Program-made: the position numbers and the translations under genes
DNA from: Clostridia bacterium
GTDB lineage: Bacteria; Bacillota; Clostridia; Oscillospirales; CAG-272
Direction: 5' to 3'
Length of the DNA: 64,000 nucleotides
Assembly (NCBI GenBank): GCA_017420755.1
Contig: JAFQOG010000005.1
Location: 1-64,000 of the forward strand
The notes under the pieces: model-generated
Seen by the model: only the letters and a program-made list of their open reading frames with translations
Told to the model about the DNA's origin: nothing
Databases searched by the model: none
Shown here: positions 1 to 7,948 of the stretch, piece by piece
Layout of the letters: every line of letters begins with the position of its first letter
Numbering within the stretch: position 1 is the stretch's first letter

Positions 1-147
1 AAGCTCGGAATGACACAACATTTTTTATTTTGTTAATTTACCTTCTCCTGACGGGGAAGGTGGCTTGTTTTCTTTTTCTTTATCAATTATTAGCCAAGCT
101 CTCTGCTTATTATGATTCTTACAATTAATTATTTTCTATTGCTTTTT

Positions 148-222
148 GCCTCCTTTGTAAAGGTGCCCCTTGCGGGTATGCCTTGTGCGGAGGTGGGTTG
201 CGTTAGCAAGTCGGAGGGATTT
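148..222 (+). repeat. Intergenic repeat family A, copy 1
   Basis: This is a 75-bp element that begins GCCTCCTTTGTAAAGG and ends TCGGAGGGATTT. Its core, GTGCCCCTTGCGGGTATG followed by CCTTGTGCGGAGGTG, recurs in inverted orientation at 13841-13912 and 16149-16220. The ends are rich in CCTCC/GGAGG and can pair with each other. This copy carries GGGTTGCGTTAGCAAGTC where the others carry a GTCAAC/GTTGAC hairpin. It has no coding capacity. It looks like a small non-autonomous REP- or MITE-type repeat. Confidence 0.7.
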
Positions 223-230
223 ATTCAATA

Positions 231-394
231 AAAAAGCCCCGAAAAACCGTAATTCCGCCTTCCCCAGTGGGGGAAGGTGTCAACGAAGTTGACGGATGAG
301 GTGTCTAAACTCCCCCTCCTTTTATCCTTTTATTCCTCCTCTGACAAGGGGAGGCTTGTATTAACTAATAAAAAGCACTTTTTCGGGGCTTTTT
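231..394. repeat. Inverted repeat arms (terminator-like) enclosing a palindromic element
   Basis: AAAAAGCCCCGAAAAA at 231-246 is the exact reverse complement of 379-394. Between the arms lies a family B palindrome, CCTTCCCCAGTGGGGGAAGG at 258-277, followed by a GTCAAC/GTTGAC motif and GGATGAGGTG to 302. The right side can also form a small terminator hairpin by itself (AAAAAGC 370-376 with GCTTTTT 388-394). The simplest reading is an intrinsic terminator whose loop received, or was rearranged by, a mobile repeat. Confidence 0.55.
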
Positions 395-461
395 CTCGTT
401 TTATCCATATTTTCCAAAATTGTGCATATACTATTAAAAGTATTGAATTTTGGAGGTTTTT

Positions 462-2273
462 ATGTGCTCTATCTGTGGAGAAATTAATTTTACAAACGAG
501 CCAAACGCATCACTTGCCAAGAAAATGAACGAAACAATGAGGCATCGTGGTCCTGATGCCGACGGCCTGTTTTTTGATAAAAATGTTTCCTTTGGTCACA
601 ATCGTCTTTGCGTTATTGATGTTGAAAACGGAGCTCAGCCAATGAGCGTTATTTATGGGAATAAAAAATATACAATCGTTTATAATGGTGAAATTTATAA
701 CTGCGACGAGATACGCAAGGATATAAAAAAGCAAGGAATTTCCTTAAAGACAAATTGTGACACGGAAATTGTTCTTTATGCATATATTTTATATGGTGTA
801 GATGCACCGAGGATGCTTAACGGAATTTTCGCCTTTTGCGTATATGATGGCGAAAAAGCGTTTTTTGCACGTGACCGTTTTGGTGTAAAACCGTTTTATT
901 ACTCGAAAATTGACAACTCTATTTACTTTGCATCGGAGATAAAGGCGCTTTTAAAATGCGACAAGATAACAAAAAACATTACAAAAGAAGCGCTTTGGGA
1001 AATTTTGTATTTAAGCCCGAATTTTGTAAATGGGCGCAGTCCTTTTAAGGATATTTTGGAATTATCCCCTGCCGAGTGTATGATTTTTGACGAAAACGGA
1101 CTCAAAAAATGGAAATATTGGCAGGTAACTGCAAAGCCATTTTTCAAAGATAGAGATTTTGCAATAGAAAAAACCGAGTATCTTGTTAGCGACGCAATAA
1201 AAAGGCAGCTGGTGAGTGATGTGCCTCTTTCCACACTACTTTCCGGTGGGCTTGATTCAAGTGTCGTAACCGCCATAGCAAACGAGGAATACAAAAAGGA
1301 TGGAAGAACCTTATCAACCTACTCATTTGAATACGAGGGAAACAAGGAAAGCTTTCAGGGTAGCCTGTTTCAACCAGAATCCGACGATGACTTTGCAACC
1401 TTTTTAGCCGATTATTTAGGCACAAACCACACGATTTTGACTTGTAAAACGCGCGATTTGGTTGATAACCTTATTCCCGCGACACATTTTCGTGATTTAC
1501 CCGGGCAGGCAGACATCGATTCTTCTCTTCTTCAGTTTTGTAAGGAGATTAAAAGAAATCACACAGTTTCCTTAAGTGGCGAGTGCTCGGATGAGATTTT
1601 TGGTGGTTACCCTTGGTTTTATCGTCCCGAAATGCTTTATTCAGACTTTTTCCCTTGGATTCACGCCCCTCGCTTGCGTCCTTCTCTTTTTAAGGATTCA
1701 ATATCAAACAGTGATGACGGATACGAATACGTGCGCTCAATTTACAAGGAAAGCTTAAAGTCATGTTCGACGTTAGACACCGATAGCGATGAGATGAGAA
1801 ATTCACGAATTGCTTCCCACCTATCAGTTAACTATTTTATGACCTCGCTCCTACAAAGAAAGGACCGAATGAGCATGGCTTCAGGTCTTGAAATTCGTGT
1901 TCCCTTTGCTGACCATAGAATTTATGAATTTGTTTACAATGTTCCGTGGGAAATAAAGTTTGAGGGTGGGGTCGAAAAGGCGCTTCTTAGAAACGCGATG
2001 AAAAAGCATTTGCCAGATAAAATTCTGTGGCGCAAGAAAAGTCCTTATCCCAAAACCCACAACAAGGAATATATGCGTTTGGTAAAGGGGCTATTTGACG
2101 AGCGATATGAAAAATCCCATTATTTAAAGGAAAACCTTGACATTGAAAAGCTTAACGAGATAATTATGTCAAACAAGACGTGGTTTGGTCAGCTTATGGG
2201 TGCGCCACAGCTCCTTGCTTGGCTTATACAATTTGATTTTTGGCTTGAAAAAAACAATGTGAATATTTTATAG
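462..2273 (+). CDS. asnB: Asparagine synthase (glutamine-hydrolysing)
   Basis: The enzyme makes asparagine from aspartate, glutamine and ATP in the cytoplasm. I chose the ATG at 462 because it gives Met-Cys-Ser-Ile-Cys-Gly, which places the glutamine amidotransferase nucleophile at Cys2, and because GGAGG at 452-456 is 5 bases upstream. An upstream in-frame TTG at 450 would bury that cysteine. The N-terminal amidotransferase domain (about residues 2-205, with RHRGPD and NGEIYN) is followed by the synthetase domain with the pyrophosphate loop SGGLDSS near residue 260 and SGECSDEIFGGY. At 603 residues it is slightly longer than E. coli AsnB (554). It stands alone, ending at a terminator. The family assignment is firm. 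Confidence 0.95.
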   Translation: MCSICGEINFTNEPNASLAKKMNETMRHRGPDADGLFFDKNVSFGHNRLCVIDVENGAQPMSVIYGNKKYTIVYNGEIYNCDEIRKDIKKQGISLKTNCDTEIVLYAYILYGVDAPRMLNGIFAFCVYDGEKAFFARDRFGVKPFYYSKIDNSIYFASEIKALLKCDKITKNITKEALWEILYLSPNFVNGRSPFKDILELSPAECMIFDENGLKKWKYWQVTAKPFFKDRDFAIEKTEYLVSDAIKRQLVSDVPLSTLLSGGLDSSVVTAIANEEYKKDGRTLSTYSFEYEGNKESFQGSLFQPESDDDFATFLADYLGTNHTILTCKTRDLVDNLIPATHFRDLPGQADIDSSLLQFCKEIKRNHTVSLSGECSDEIFGGYPWFYRPEMLYSDFFPWIHAPRLRPSLFKDSISNSDDGYEYVRSIYKESLKSCSTLDTDSDEMRNSRIASHLSVNYFMTSLLQRKDRMSMASGLEIRVPFADHRIYEFVYNVPWEIKFEGGVEKALLRNAMKKHLPDKILWRKKSPYPKTHNKEYMRLVKGLFDERYEKSHYLKENLDIEKLNEIIMSNKTWFGQLMGAPQLLAWLIQFDFWLEKNNVNIL

Positions 2274-2291
2274 TTATAAATATATATTTTG

Positions 2292-2330
2292 AACCGCAAT
2301 TCTTAAAAAGGATTGCGGTTTTAATTATTT
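2292..2330 (+). terminator. Intrinsic terminator of asnB
   Basis: AACCGCAAT and ATTGCGGTT pair around a short A-rich loop and are followed by TTTTAATTATTTT. It begins about 19 bases after the asnB stop codon. Confidence 0.85.
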
Positions 2331-2341
2331 TATGATATAAT
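2313..2341 (+). promoter_or_regulatory. Candidate sigma-A promoter of the GH2-AKR-GH5-GH43 operon
   Basis: TTGCGG (2313-2318), a 17-bp spacer and TATAAT (2336-2341). The -35 box lies inside the 3' arm of the asnB terminator. The octamer TTATGATA occurs twice around the -10 box (2330-2337 and 2342-2349), which could be a regulator half-site. Confidence 0.5.
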
Positions 2342-2371
2342 TTATGATAGCAAGGAAATGGTGGTGATTTT

Positions 2372-4762
2372 ATGATAATCAACGATTGGAAAATGGATTT
2401 TGGAAAATATAAGGGGCTTACCTGTACTCTGCCGGCAGATATGTACAGCGTGCTTTTTGCACATGGGATTATTCCCGACCCGTACTATGGGTTAAACGAG
2501 CTTGATTTGACAGATTTATCACGTAAAGACTGCACTTTTTATAGTGAGTTTAGCTTGACAAATGATGAGCTCTTGCGCGAAAGAATTATGCTTTCTTTTT
2601 ACGGACTTGACACAATTTGTGATATTTATTTTAACGACAAATTGCTCGACAGCGTAAAAAACTGCCACCGCTTATATGAGTATGATATTAAAGCTTTAGC
2701 AAGAGAAAACAACGAAATCCGACTTGAATTTAAATCTCCCGTAAATTATTACGAGGCGATTGAAAAATCGCATCACCTATACACCAACTGTGATTCATTA
2801 AAAGGGGCAGCGCACTTAAGAAAGGCTCTTTATATGTCGGGTTGGGACTGGGCGCCGACCTTACCTAATATGGGCATTTTCCGCAAGGTTGAAATAAGCG
2901 CCTATGATGGCGACAAAATAGCCGATACTTATATTTCTCAGATACATAAAAACGGCGAGGTTATTCTTAATATTTCCGCAAGCACCAAGCACGGCTTGGG
3001 CGGTAAAATTACCGCAACCGTTGACGGACAAACTGTTGACTTGGTTGACGGAAAGTGCGAAATAACAATTAAAAATCCACGCCTTTGGTGGCCAAATGGA
3101 TATGGTGAGCAGAATTTGTATGACGTTACATTCTCTCTTTATTCTAATAACGAGGTTGTCGACACTGTTACTAAAACAATTGGACTGCGCACCCTTGCTT
3201 TAAGTCAAGAAAAGGACGAATTTGGGCAGGAGTTCTGCTTTAAGGTGAACGGAATTAAGATTTTTTCCATGGGCGCAAACTACGTGCCGCTTGACTCTCT
3301 CCCTTCAAGAATAAGCAAAGAGCGCACCGAACAGCTCATAAAGGACTGCATTTTCGCCAACTTTAATTCGATTAGAGTTTGGGGTGGTGGCTTTTATCCT
3401 GACGACTATTTTTACGAGCTTTGCGATAAATACGGACTTATTGTTTGGCAGGACTTTATGATTGCCTGTGCAAACGTATGGATGACCCCCGAAAATGAGA
3501 AGGAATTTCGCCTTGAAGCTATTTACAACGTAAAAAGGATAAGACACCACGCGTGCCTCGGCATTCTTTGTGGCAACAATGAGATGGAAGAAGCTATTTG
3601 CGGCTGGGAATGTGCAAACGGCAACGACCCACTTGTGCGTCAGGATTATTTAAAGCTATATGAAGAAATTCTGCCTGAAATTTGCAAGGAATATGCACCC
3701 GAAATTTCATATACTCCATCAAGCCCAACCTCGGGCGGTGGATTTGATTCTCCACAGGATTATACACGAGGCGACGTGCATTTTTGGCACGTTTGGAACG
3801 GAGGCTGTGGCTTTGACGAATATAGAAATCATAAGTTCCGTTTCTGCTCAGAATATGGCTTCCAAAGCTTGCCCGATATAAAAACTATTGAATATTTTTG
3901 CCCACCAAGTGAAATGGACGTGCTCTCCAAAACAATGCTGAGCCACCAAAAGAACTTGGGCGGCAACCAAAAGCTTCTCCGCTTTATGCGTGAGCACTAC
4001 CCTGAACCGAAAAATATGGAAATGACGACTTACGCAACGCAACTGAATCAAGCAAACGCTATTGCTTATGGCGTTGAGCATTTCAGACGCTGTCGAGGCT
4101 ATACAATGGGCTCTATTTACTGGCAATTAAACGATTCTTGGCCGGTGGCTTCCTGGTCCAGCGTTGACTACTTCGGTAGATACAAGGCGCTACACTACTT
4201 TGCAAAGAAGTTCTATGCACCGATTGCAATAGGACTATTTAACGATGGAGATACCATGACCGTAAACGTGGCAAACGAAAGCTTAAGTGACTTTAAGGGT
4301 TATTTAAAGGCAGGCGTTTCAAAGAATGATTTTACAGCTATATCAGAGCAGAAAACAGAGGTTGTAGTAGAGTCTCTTTCCTCACTTGACGCTTTATGCT
4401 TATCAAACAAAGATTTCAACGGCAAAGCAGATTGCTACTTCTATGCCGAGCTATACGATGAAAACGATATCTTAATTGCTAAAAACACACTGCTCGGCAC
4501 TGAGCCGAAGGATTTTGAATTCAAAAAGCCCAATATAAATATTGAGGCTACTAACACGGATGGTGGCGTTTATTTGACTCTGTCTTCAGATGTTATAATA
4601 AAGAATCTTGAAATATCATTTAAGCACCACGATATAATTTTAAGCGACAACTATTTTGACTTATCAAGTAACAAGCCATATAAGGTTTTTGCAAGCACGG
4701 ATTTGACTCCATCGGAAATTTTAGACGATATTAAGATAATTTCAGTTTATGATATAGATTAA
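2372..4762 (+). CDS. Glycoside hydrolase family 2, beta-mannosidase-like
   Basis: This is probably an exo-acting beta-mannosidase that removes mannose from the non-reducing end of oligosaccharides. At 796 residues it is near the usual family size. The sugar-binding jelly-roll domain (about 1-180, with GWDWAPTLPNMGIFR) and an immunoglobulin-like domain precede the TIM barrel. The barrel carries the beta-mannosidase signature SIRVWGGGFYPDDYFYELCD, the acid/base Glu near residue 403 in CGNNEMEE, and the nucleophile Glu near 493 in CSEYGFQS. No signal peptide is visible, so it should be cytoplasmic. It is the first gene of an operon with the next three. Activity on glucosamine or galactose linkages cannot be excluded, because GH2 is broad, but the motifs favour mannose. 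Confidence 0.88.
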   Translation: MIINDWKMDFGKYKGLTCTLPADMYSVLFAHGIIPDPYYGLNELDLTDLSRKDCTFYSEFSLTNDELLRERIMLSFYGLDTICDIYFNDKLLDSVKNCHRLYEYDIKALARENNEIRLEFKSPVNYYEAIEKSHHLYTNCDSLKGAAHLRKALYMSGWDWAPTLPNMGIFRKVEISAYDGDKIADTYISQIHKNGEVILNISASTKHGLGGKITATVDGQTVDLVDGKCEITIKNPRLWWPNGYGEQNLYDVTFSLYSNNEVVDTVTKTIGLRTLALSQEKDEFGQEFCFKVNGIKIFSMGANYVPLDSLPSRISKERTEQLIKDCIFANFNSIRVWGGGFYPDDYFYELCDKYGLIVWQDFMIACANVWMTPENEKEFRLEAIYNVKRIRHHACLGILCGNNEMEEAICGWECANGNDPLVRQDYLKLYEEILPEICKEYAPEISYTPSSPTSGGGFDSPQDYTRGDVHFWHVWNGGCGFDEYRNHKFRFCSEYGFQSLPDIKTIEYFCPPSEMDVLSKTMLSHQKNLGGNQKLLRFMREHYPEPKNMEMTTYATQLNQANAIAYGVEHFRRCRGYTMGSIYWQLNDSWPVASWSSVDYFGRYKALHYFAKKFYAPIAIGLFNDGDTMTVNVANESLSDFKGYLKAGVSKNDFTAISEQKTEVVVESLSSLDALCLSNKDFNGKADCYFYAELYDENDILIAKNTLLGTEPKDFEFKKPNINIEATNTDGGVYLTLSSDVIIKNLEISFKHHDIILSDNYFDLSSNKPYKVFASTDLTPSEILDDIKIISVYDID

Positions 4763-4814
4763 AGGCTTTATTTCACGCTACAAAGCCAAATTAGACTGTT
4801 TTTGAGGTGAATTT

Positions 4815-5936
4815 ATGATTTACAAGGAATTTAAGGGCTTGAAAATTTCAGCCCTTGGTCTTGGCACTATGCGTTTTCCAACAATTGACGGGGATGCATC
4901 CAAAATAGATGAAGAAAAAACCGCCGAGATTTTTGATTATGCTTTTGCAAACGGAATAAATTATTTTGATACTGCTTGGGGCTACCATATGGGTCAAAGT
5001 GAGCTTATTGTTGGCAAAAACCTATCGCGTTACCCAAGAGAGAGCTTTTATTTAGCAACTAAATTCCCAGGCTATGATGTTAACAATATGGGCAAGGTTG
5101 AGGAAATTTTTGAAAAGCAGCTTCAAAAGTGCCAGGTTGACTATTTTGACTTTTATCTTGTACATAATGTTTGCGAGGCTAACATAGAGTATTATTTAGA
5201 CCCAAAATACAAAACGGTTGAATATCTACTCGAGCAAAAGAAAAACGGCAGAATTAAGCATTTAGGCTTCTCTACTCACGCAAATTTTGAAAATTTCAAA
5301 AGATTTTTAGATATGTATGGCGAGCATATGGAGTTTTGCCAAATTCAATTAAATTATCTTGATTACGAATTTCAAGATGCAAAGGCAAAGATTGAATATT
5401 TAAGTAAGCTTAGTATTCCTGTTTGGGTTATGGAGCCTGTTCGTGGTGGAAAATTAGCAAGTCTTAGCCCTGAATATATGGCTGAGCTACAAAACATAAG
5501 AAAAGGCACAGCACCCGAGCTTGCGTTTAGATTTATCCAATCAATCCCCGAGGTTATAGTTACCCTTTCCGGTATGTCAAGCCTTGAGCAGGTGAAGGAA
5601 AATGTAAAAACCTTTAGCAAGGAAAAGCCGTTTACCAAGGAAGAATTTGAAAAGGTTCTTGACCTCGGCAGAAAAATGACAGCCTGTGTTCCATGTACAT
5701 CTTGTAGATATTGCACAGAATATTGTCCACAGGGGCTTGATATTCCAAAGTTGATTTCTCTATATAACGAGCAGGTTTTCTCCGGTGGCGGATTTATAGT
5801 TTCAATGAATCTTAATTCCATGCCCGAGGACAAAAGACCAAGTGCTTGTATTAGCTGTGGCTCTTGCCAAGCTGTTTGCCCACAAAATATAAAAATCCCT
5901 GAAATCTTAAAGGATTTTGTTGAAAGACGTAAATAA
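4815..5936 (+). CDS. Aldo/keto reductase with C-terminal 4Fe-4S ferredoxin domain
   Basis: The N-terminal TIM barrel (about residues 1-280) matches aldo/keto reductases: GLGTMRFP at the start, the catalytic region FDTAWGYHMGQSE and the FYLVHNV-type strand. The C-terminal 90 residues hold two cysteine clusters, CVPCTSCRYCTEYCP near 292-306 and CISCGSCQAVCP near 344-355, typical of bacterial ferredoxin-type binding of two 4Fe-4S centres. The physiological substrate of this subfamily is generally unknown. Its position between GH2 and GH5 genes (52 bases after the former, 14 before the latter) suggests it acts on a sugar-derived carbonyl. The cysteine clusters imply an anaerobic lifestyle. Confidence 0.88.
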   Translation: MIYKEFKGLKISALGLGTMRFPTIDGDASKIDEEKTAEIFDYAFANGINYFDTAWGYHMGQSELIVGKNLSRYPRESFYLATKFPGYDVNNMGKVEEIFEKQLQKCQVDYFDFYLVHNVCEANIEYYLDPKYKTVEYLLEQKKNGRIKHLGFSTHANFENFKRFLDMYGEHMEFCQIQLNYLDYEFQDAKAKIEYLSKLSIPVWVMEPVRGGKLASLSPEYMAELQNIRKGTAPELAFRFIQSIPEVIVTLSGMSSLEQVKENVKTFSKEKPFTKEEFEKVLDLGRKMTACVPCTSCRYCTEYCPQGLDIPKLISLYNEQVFSGGGFIVSMNLNSMPEDKRPSACISCGSCQAVCPQNIKIPEILKDFVERRK

Positions 5937-5950
5937 AGGAGCATATTATT

Positions 5951-7063
5951 ATGGAAAGATGGAGTAAGGAAAGAGCGTGGGAATGGTATAGCTCACGCCC
6001 TTGGATTCGTGGCTGTAACTATATGAGTGCAGACTGTGCCAATCGCATAGACCAATGGCAGGAGCTCGGCTTTGAGGAGCGCTTCAAGACAACCGAAAAG
6101 GAGCTTGAATTGATGAAGGAGCTTGGCTTTAACTCGGTTAGACTTATTCTTGAATATGTTGTTTGGGAGAAGGAGCACGACTCGTTCCTTGCGCGATTTG
6201 AACGCTATATTGCACTTTGCGCAAAATACGGAATCAGCTGTATGGTGGTTTTGGCAAATGACTGTATGCCACCAAAAACTGAGCTTTGGAAAATGCCTGA
6301 TATAGGAGAACAGCACTACGATTGGGGCTACCACGGTGGTCGTCGCCACTCACAGCATGGCGGACACAGTTGCCCTGCGCCTCACTACTATTTTGACGAC
6401 GAAAAATATAGAGATGACTATTTCTCTATGGTTAAAGAAATTGTCACGTTGTATAAGGATGATTCACGCATTTTGATGTGGGATTTGTTTAACGAGCCCG
6501 GAAACAGCAATCGTGAGGAGATAACTATGCCCTATCTTGTTCGCATGTTTGAAACTGTAAGGGCAATTAATCCAAGCCAGCCACTCACTGTTGGTGCTTG
6601 GTGGTTTGATATAGACAATGATTTCAAAACAAGCGCACTAAATCAATACGCACTTGAAAACTCCGACATTATAACCTATCATTGTTATAATACATACGTT
6701 GAGCACGTCAAGCTCATCAAATATTTAAAGGGATTTGACCGTCCGCTTATAAACACAGAATGGCTTGCAAGATGTACCGGCAATACTGTTTTTGATAACT
6801 TCCCTCTTTTCTATCTTGAAGAGATTGGATGCTACAACTGGGGCTTTGTTGCGGGTAAATATCAAACATATGAGCCATACGAGGCGCATTGGCAATGGTA
6901 CAAAGACGACCCGAACGCGCCAATTGATTTTACAAAATGGTTTCACGACTTATATAGACCAAGCCATAGACCCTATGACCCGAACGAAGCAGAGTTGATT
7001 GCCAAATTCTGCCGCTTGGCTGATAAAAATTTTGAGAAAAGGACAAAAAATGAAGCTGAATGA
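5951..7063 (+). CDS. Glycoside hydrolase family 5-like (cellulase-superfamily TIM barrel)
   Basis: This is a 370-residue intracellular clan-A glycosidase. The acid/base Glu is at about residue 182 in WDLFNEPGN and the nucleophile Glu at about 270 in LINTEWLAR, both at the ends of beta strands 4 and 7 as the fold requires. RGCNYMSADCAN near the N terminus is typical of GH5-type mannanases and related enzymes. There is no signal peptide or binding module. It starts 14 bases after the reductase gene and its last 14 bases overlap the GH43-like gene, so the two are translationally coupled. The natural substrate (manno- or gluco-oligosaccharide) cannot be settled by eye. Confidence 0.82.
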   Translation: MERWSKERAWEWYSSRPWIRGCNYMSADCANRIDQWQELGFEERFKTTEKELELMKELGFNSVRLILEYVVWEKEHDSFLARFERYIALCAKYGISCMVVLANDCMPPKTELWKMPDIGEQHYDWGYHGGRRHSQHGGHSCPAPHYYFDDEKYRDDYFSMVKEIVTLYKDDSRILMWDLFNEPGNSNREEITMPYLVRMFETVRAINPSQPLTVGAWWFDIDNDFKTSALNQYALENSDIITYHCYNTYVEHVKLIKYLKGFDRPLINTEWLARCTGNTVFDNFPLFYLEEIGCYNWGFVAGKYQTYEPYEAHWQWYKDDPNAPIDFTKWFHDLYRPSHRPYDPNEAELIAKFCRLADKNFEKRTKNEAE

Positions 7064-7913
7064 TATAAATATTAGAGACCCATTTGTTTTGACACACGAG
7101 GGTAAGTATTATATGTATGGAACAAGAGCAAAATACACATGGGGCAGCGGTGAGAAAAAAGACTTTGGCTTTGACGTTTACATAAGCAACGATTTAGAAA
7201 ATTGGAGCGACCCTATTTCCGTTTTTGAATATTATGACGGTTTTTTTGGGACAAGAGATTTTTGGGCGCCCGAGGTACATAAATATAACGGCAAATTCTA
7301 TATGTTTGCAAGCTTCTACCAAGAAGATTTGACACGCGGTACGGCTATTTTAGTCTCAAGCACGCCTGACGGAAAATTTGAGCTTCATTCCGACGGATTT
7401 ATTACCCCAAGCGATTGGTCCTGCCTTGACGGAACGTTTTACCTTGAAAACGGCACCCCGTATATGGTTTTCTGTCACGAGTGGACTCAAATAAAAAATG
7501 GCACTGTCTGTGCCGTTGAATTATCAAAGGATTTAAAGCGCGCAGTTGGTGAGCCAATCGAGTTGTGGGCGGCAGGTGATGCATCTTGGAAATATGATAT
7601 ACGCGGATACGGCGCCTATGTTACCGACGGACCGTTTCTTATAAATAAAGACGGAAGGCTGATTTCTATTTGGTCAAGCTTTTATAAGGGTGAATATTGT
7701 GAGGCGATTGCAAGAAGCGATAATGGCTCAATTCTTGGCAACTGGACAATTGACGAAAGGTTGATTTTTGAAAAGGACGGTGGACATGGTATGGTATTTA
7801 CCGACTTAAACGGAAACGACAATTTCATTTACCACCAGCCAAACGACACACCAAATGAGCGCCCTGCATTTTTCAAGATTGATCTTGACAGCTGGTTTAA
7901 TAATGATAAATAA
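7050..7913 (+). CDS. Glycoside hydrolase family 43-like five-bladed propeller
   Basis: This 287-residue protein starts with MKLNDINIRDPFVL, where Asp10 matches the general-base Asp of GH43 propellers. KYYMYGT, DFWAPEVHKYNGKFYMFAS and DGTFYLENGTPYMVF follow as successive blades. I chose the ATG at 7050 because the conserved propeller begins there; upstream in-frame codons only translate the end of the GH5 gene. GH43 enzymes remove arabinose, xylose or galactose residues. The lack of a signal peptide indicates a cytoplasmic enzyme that trims side groups from imported oligosaccharides. It is the last gene of the operon. GH117 or GH130-type propellers are less likely alternatives. Confidence 0.82.
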   Translation: MKLNDINIRDPFVLTHEGKYYMYGTRAKYTWGSGEKKDFGFDVYISNDLENWSDPISVFEYYDGFFGTRDFWAPEVHKYNGKFYMFASFYQEDLTRGTAILVSSTPDGKFELHSDGFITPSDWSCLDGTFYLENGTPYMVFCHEWTQIKNGTVCAVELSKDLKRAVGEPIELWAAGDASWKYDIRGYGAYVTDGPFLINKDGRLISIWSSFYKGEYCEAIARSDNGSILGNWTIDERLIFEKDGGHGMVFTDLNGNDNFIYHQPNDTPNERPAFFKIDLDSWFNNDK

Positions 7914-7942
7914 AAAGAACCGCGATTGCGGTTTCTTTTTAC
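7914..7942. terminator. Bidirectional terminator between convergent genes
   Basis: AAAGAACCGC and GCGGTTTCTTT pair around GATT, with T-runs on both strands. It closes the glycosidase operon from the left and the BspA-like gene from the right. Confidence 0.85.
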
Positions 7943-7948
7943 TTTATT

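Larger units (their letters stand above)
1..449. other. Repeat-rich intergenic region upstream of asnB
   Basis: I see no convincing gene here. The stretch holds a short palindromic copy near 43-66 (CTTCTCCTGACGGGGAAGG), a family A element at 148-222, an inverted repeat that brackets a family B palindrome at 231-394, and the asnB ribosome binding site. A possible -10 hexamer TATACT lies at 427-432 but has no good -35 partner, so the asnB promoter remains uncertain. Confidence 0.6.

Noticed and set aside
277-528. 83-codon open frame upstream of asnB
   Set aside because: It starts within the repeat element, has no ribosome binding site and overlaps the asnB start in another frame.
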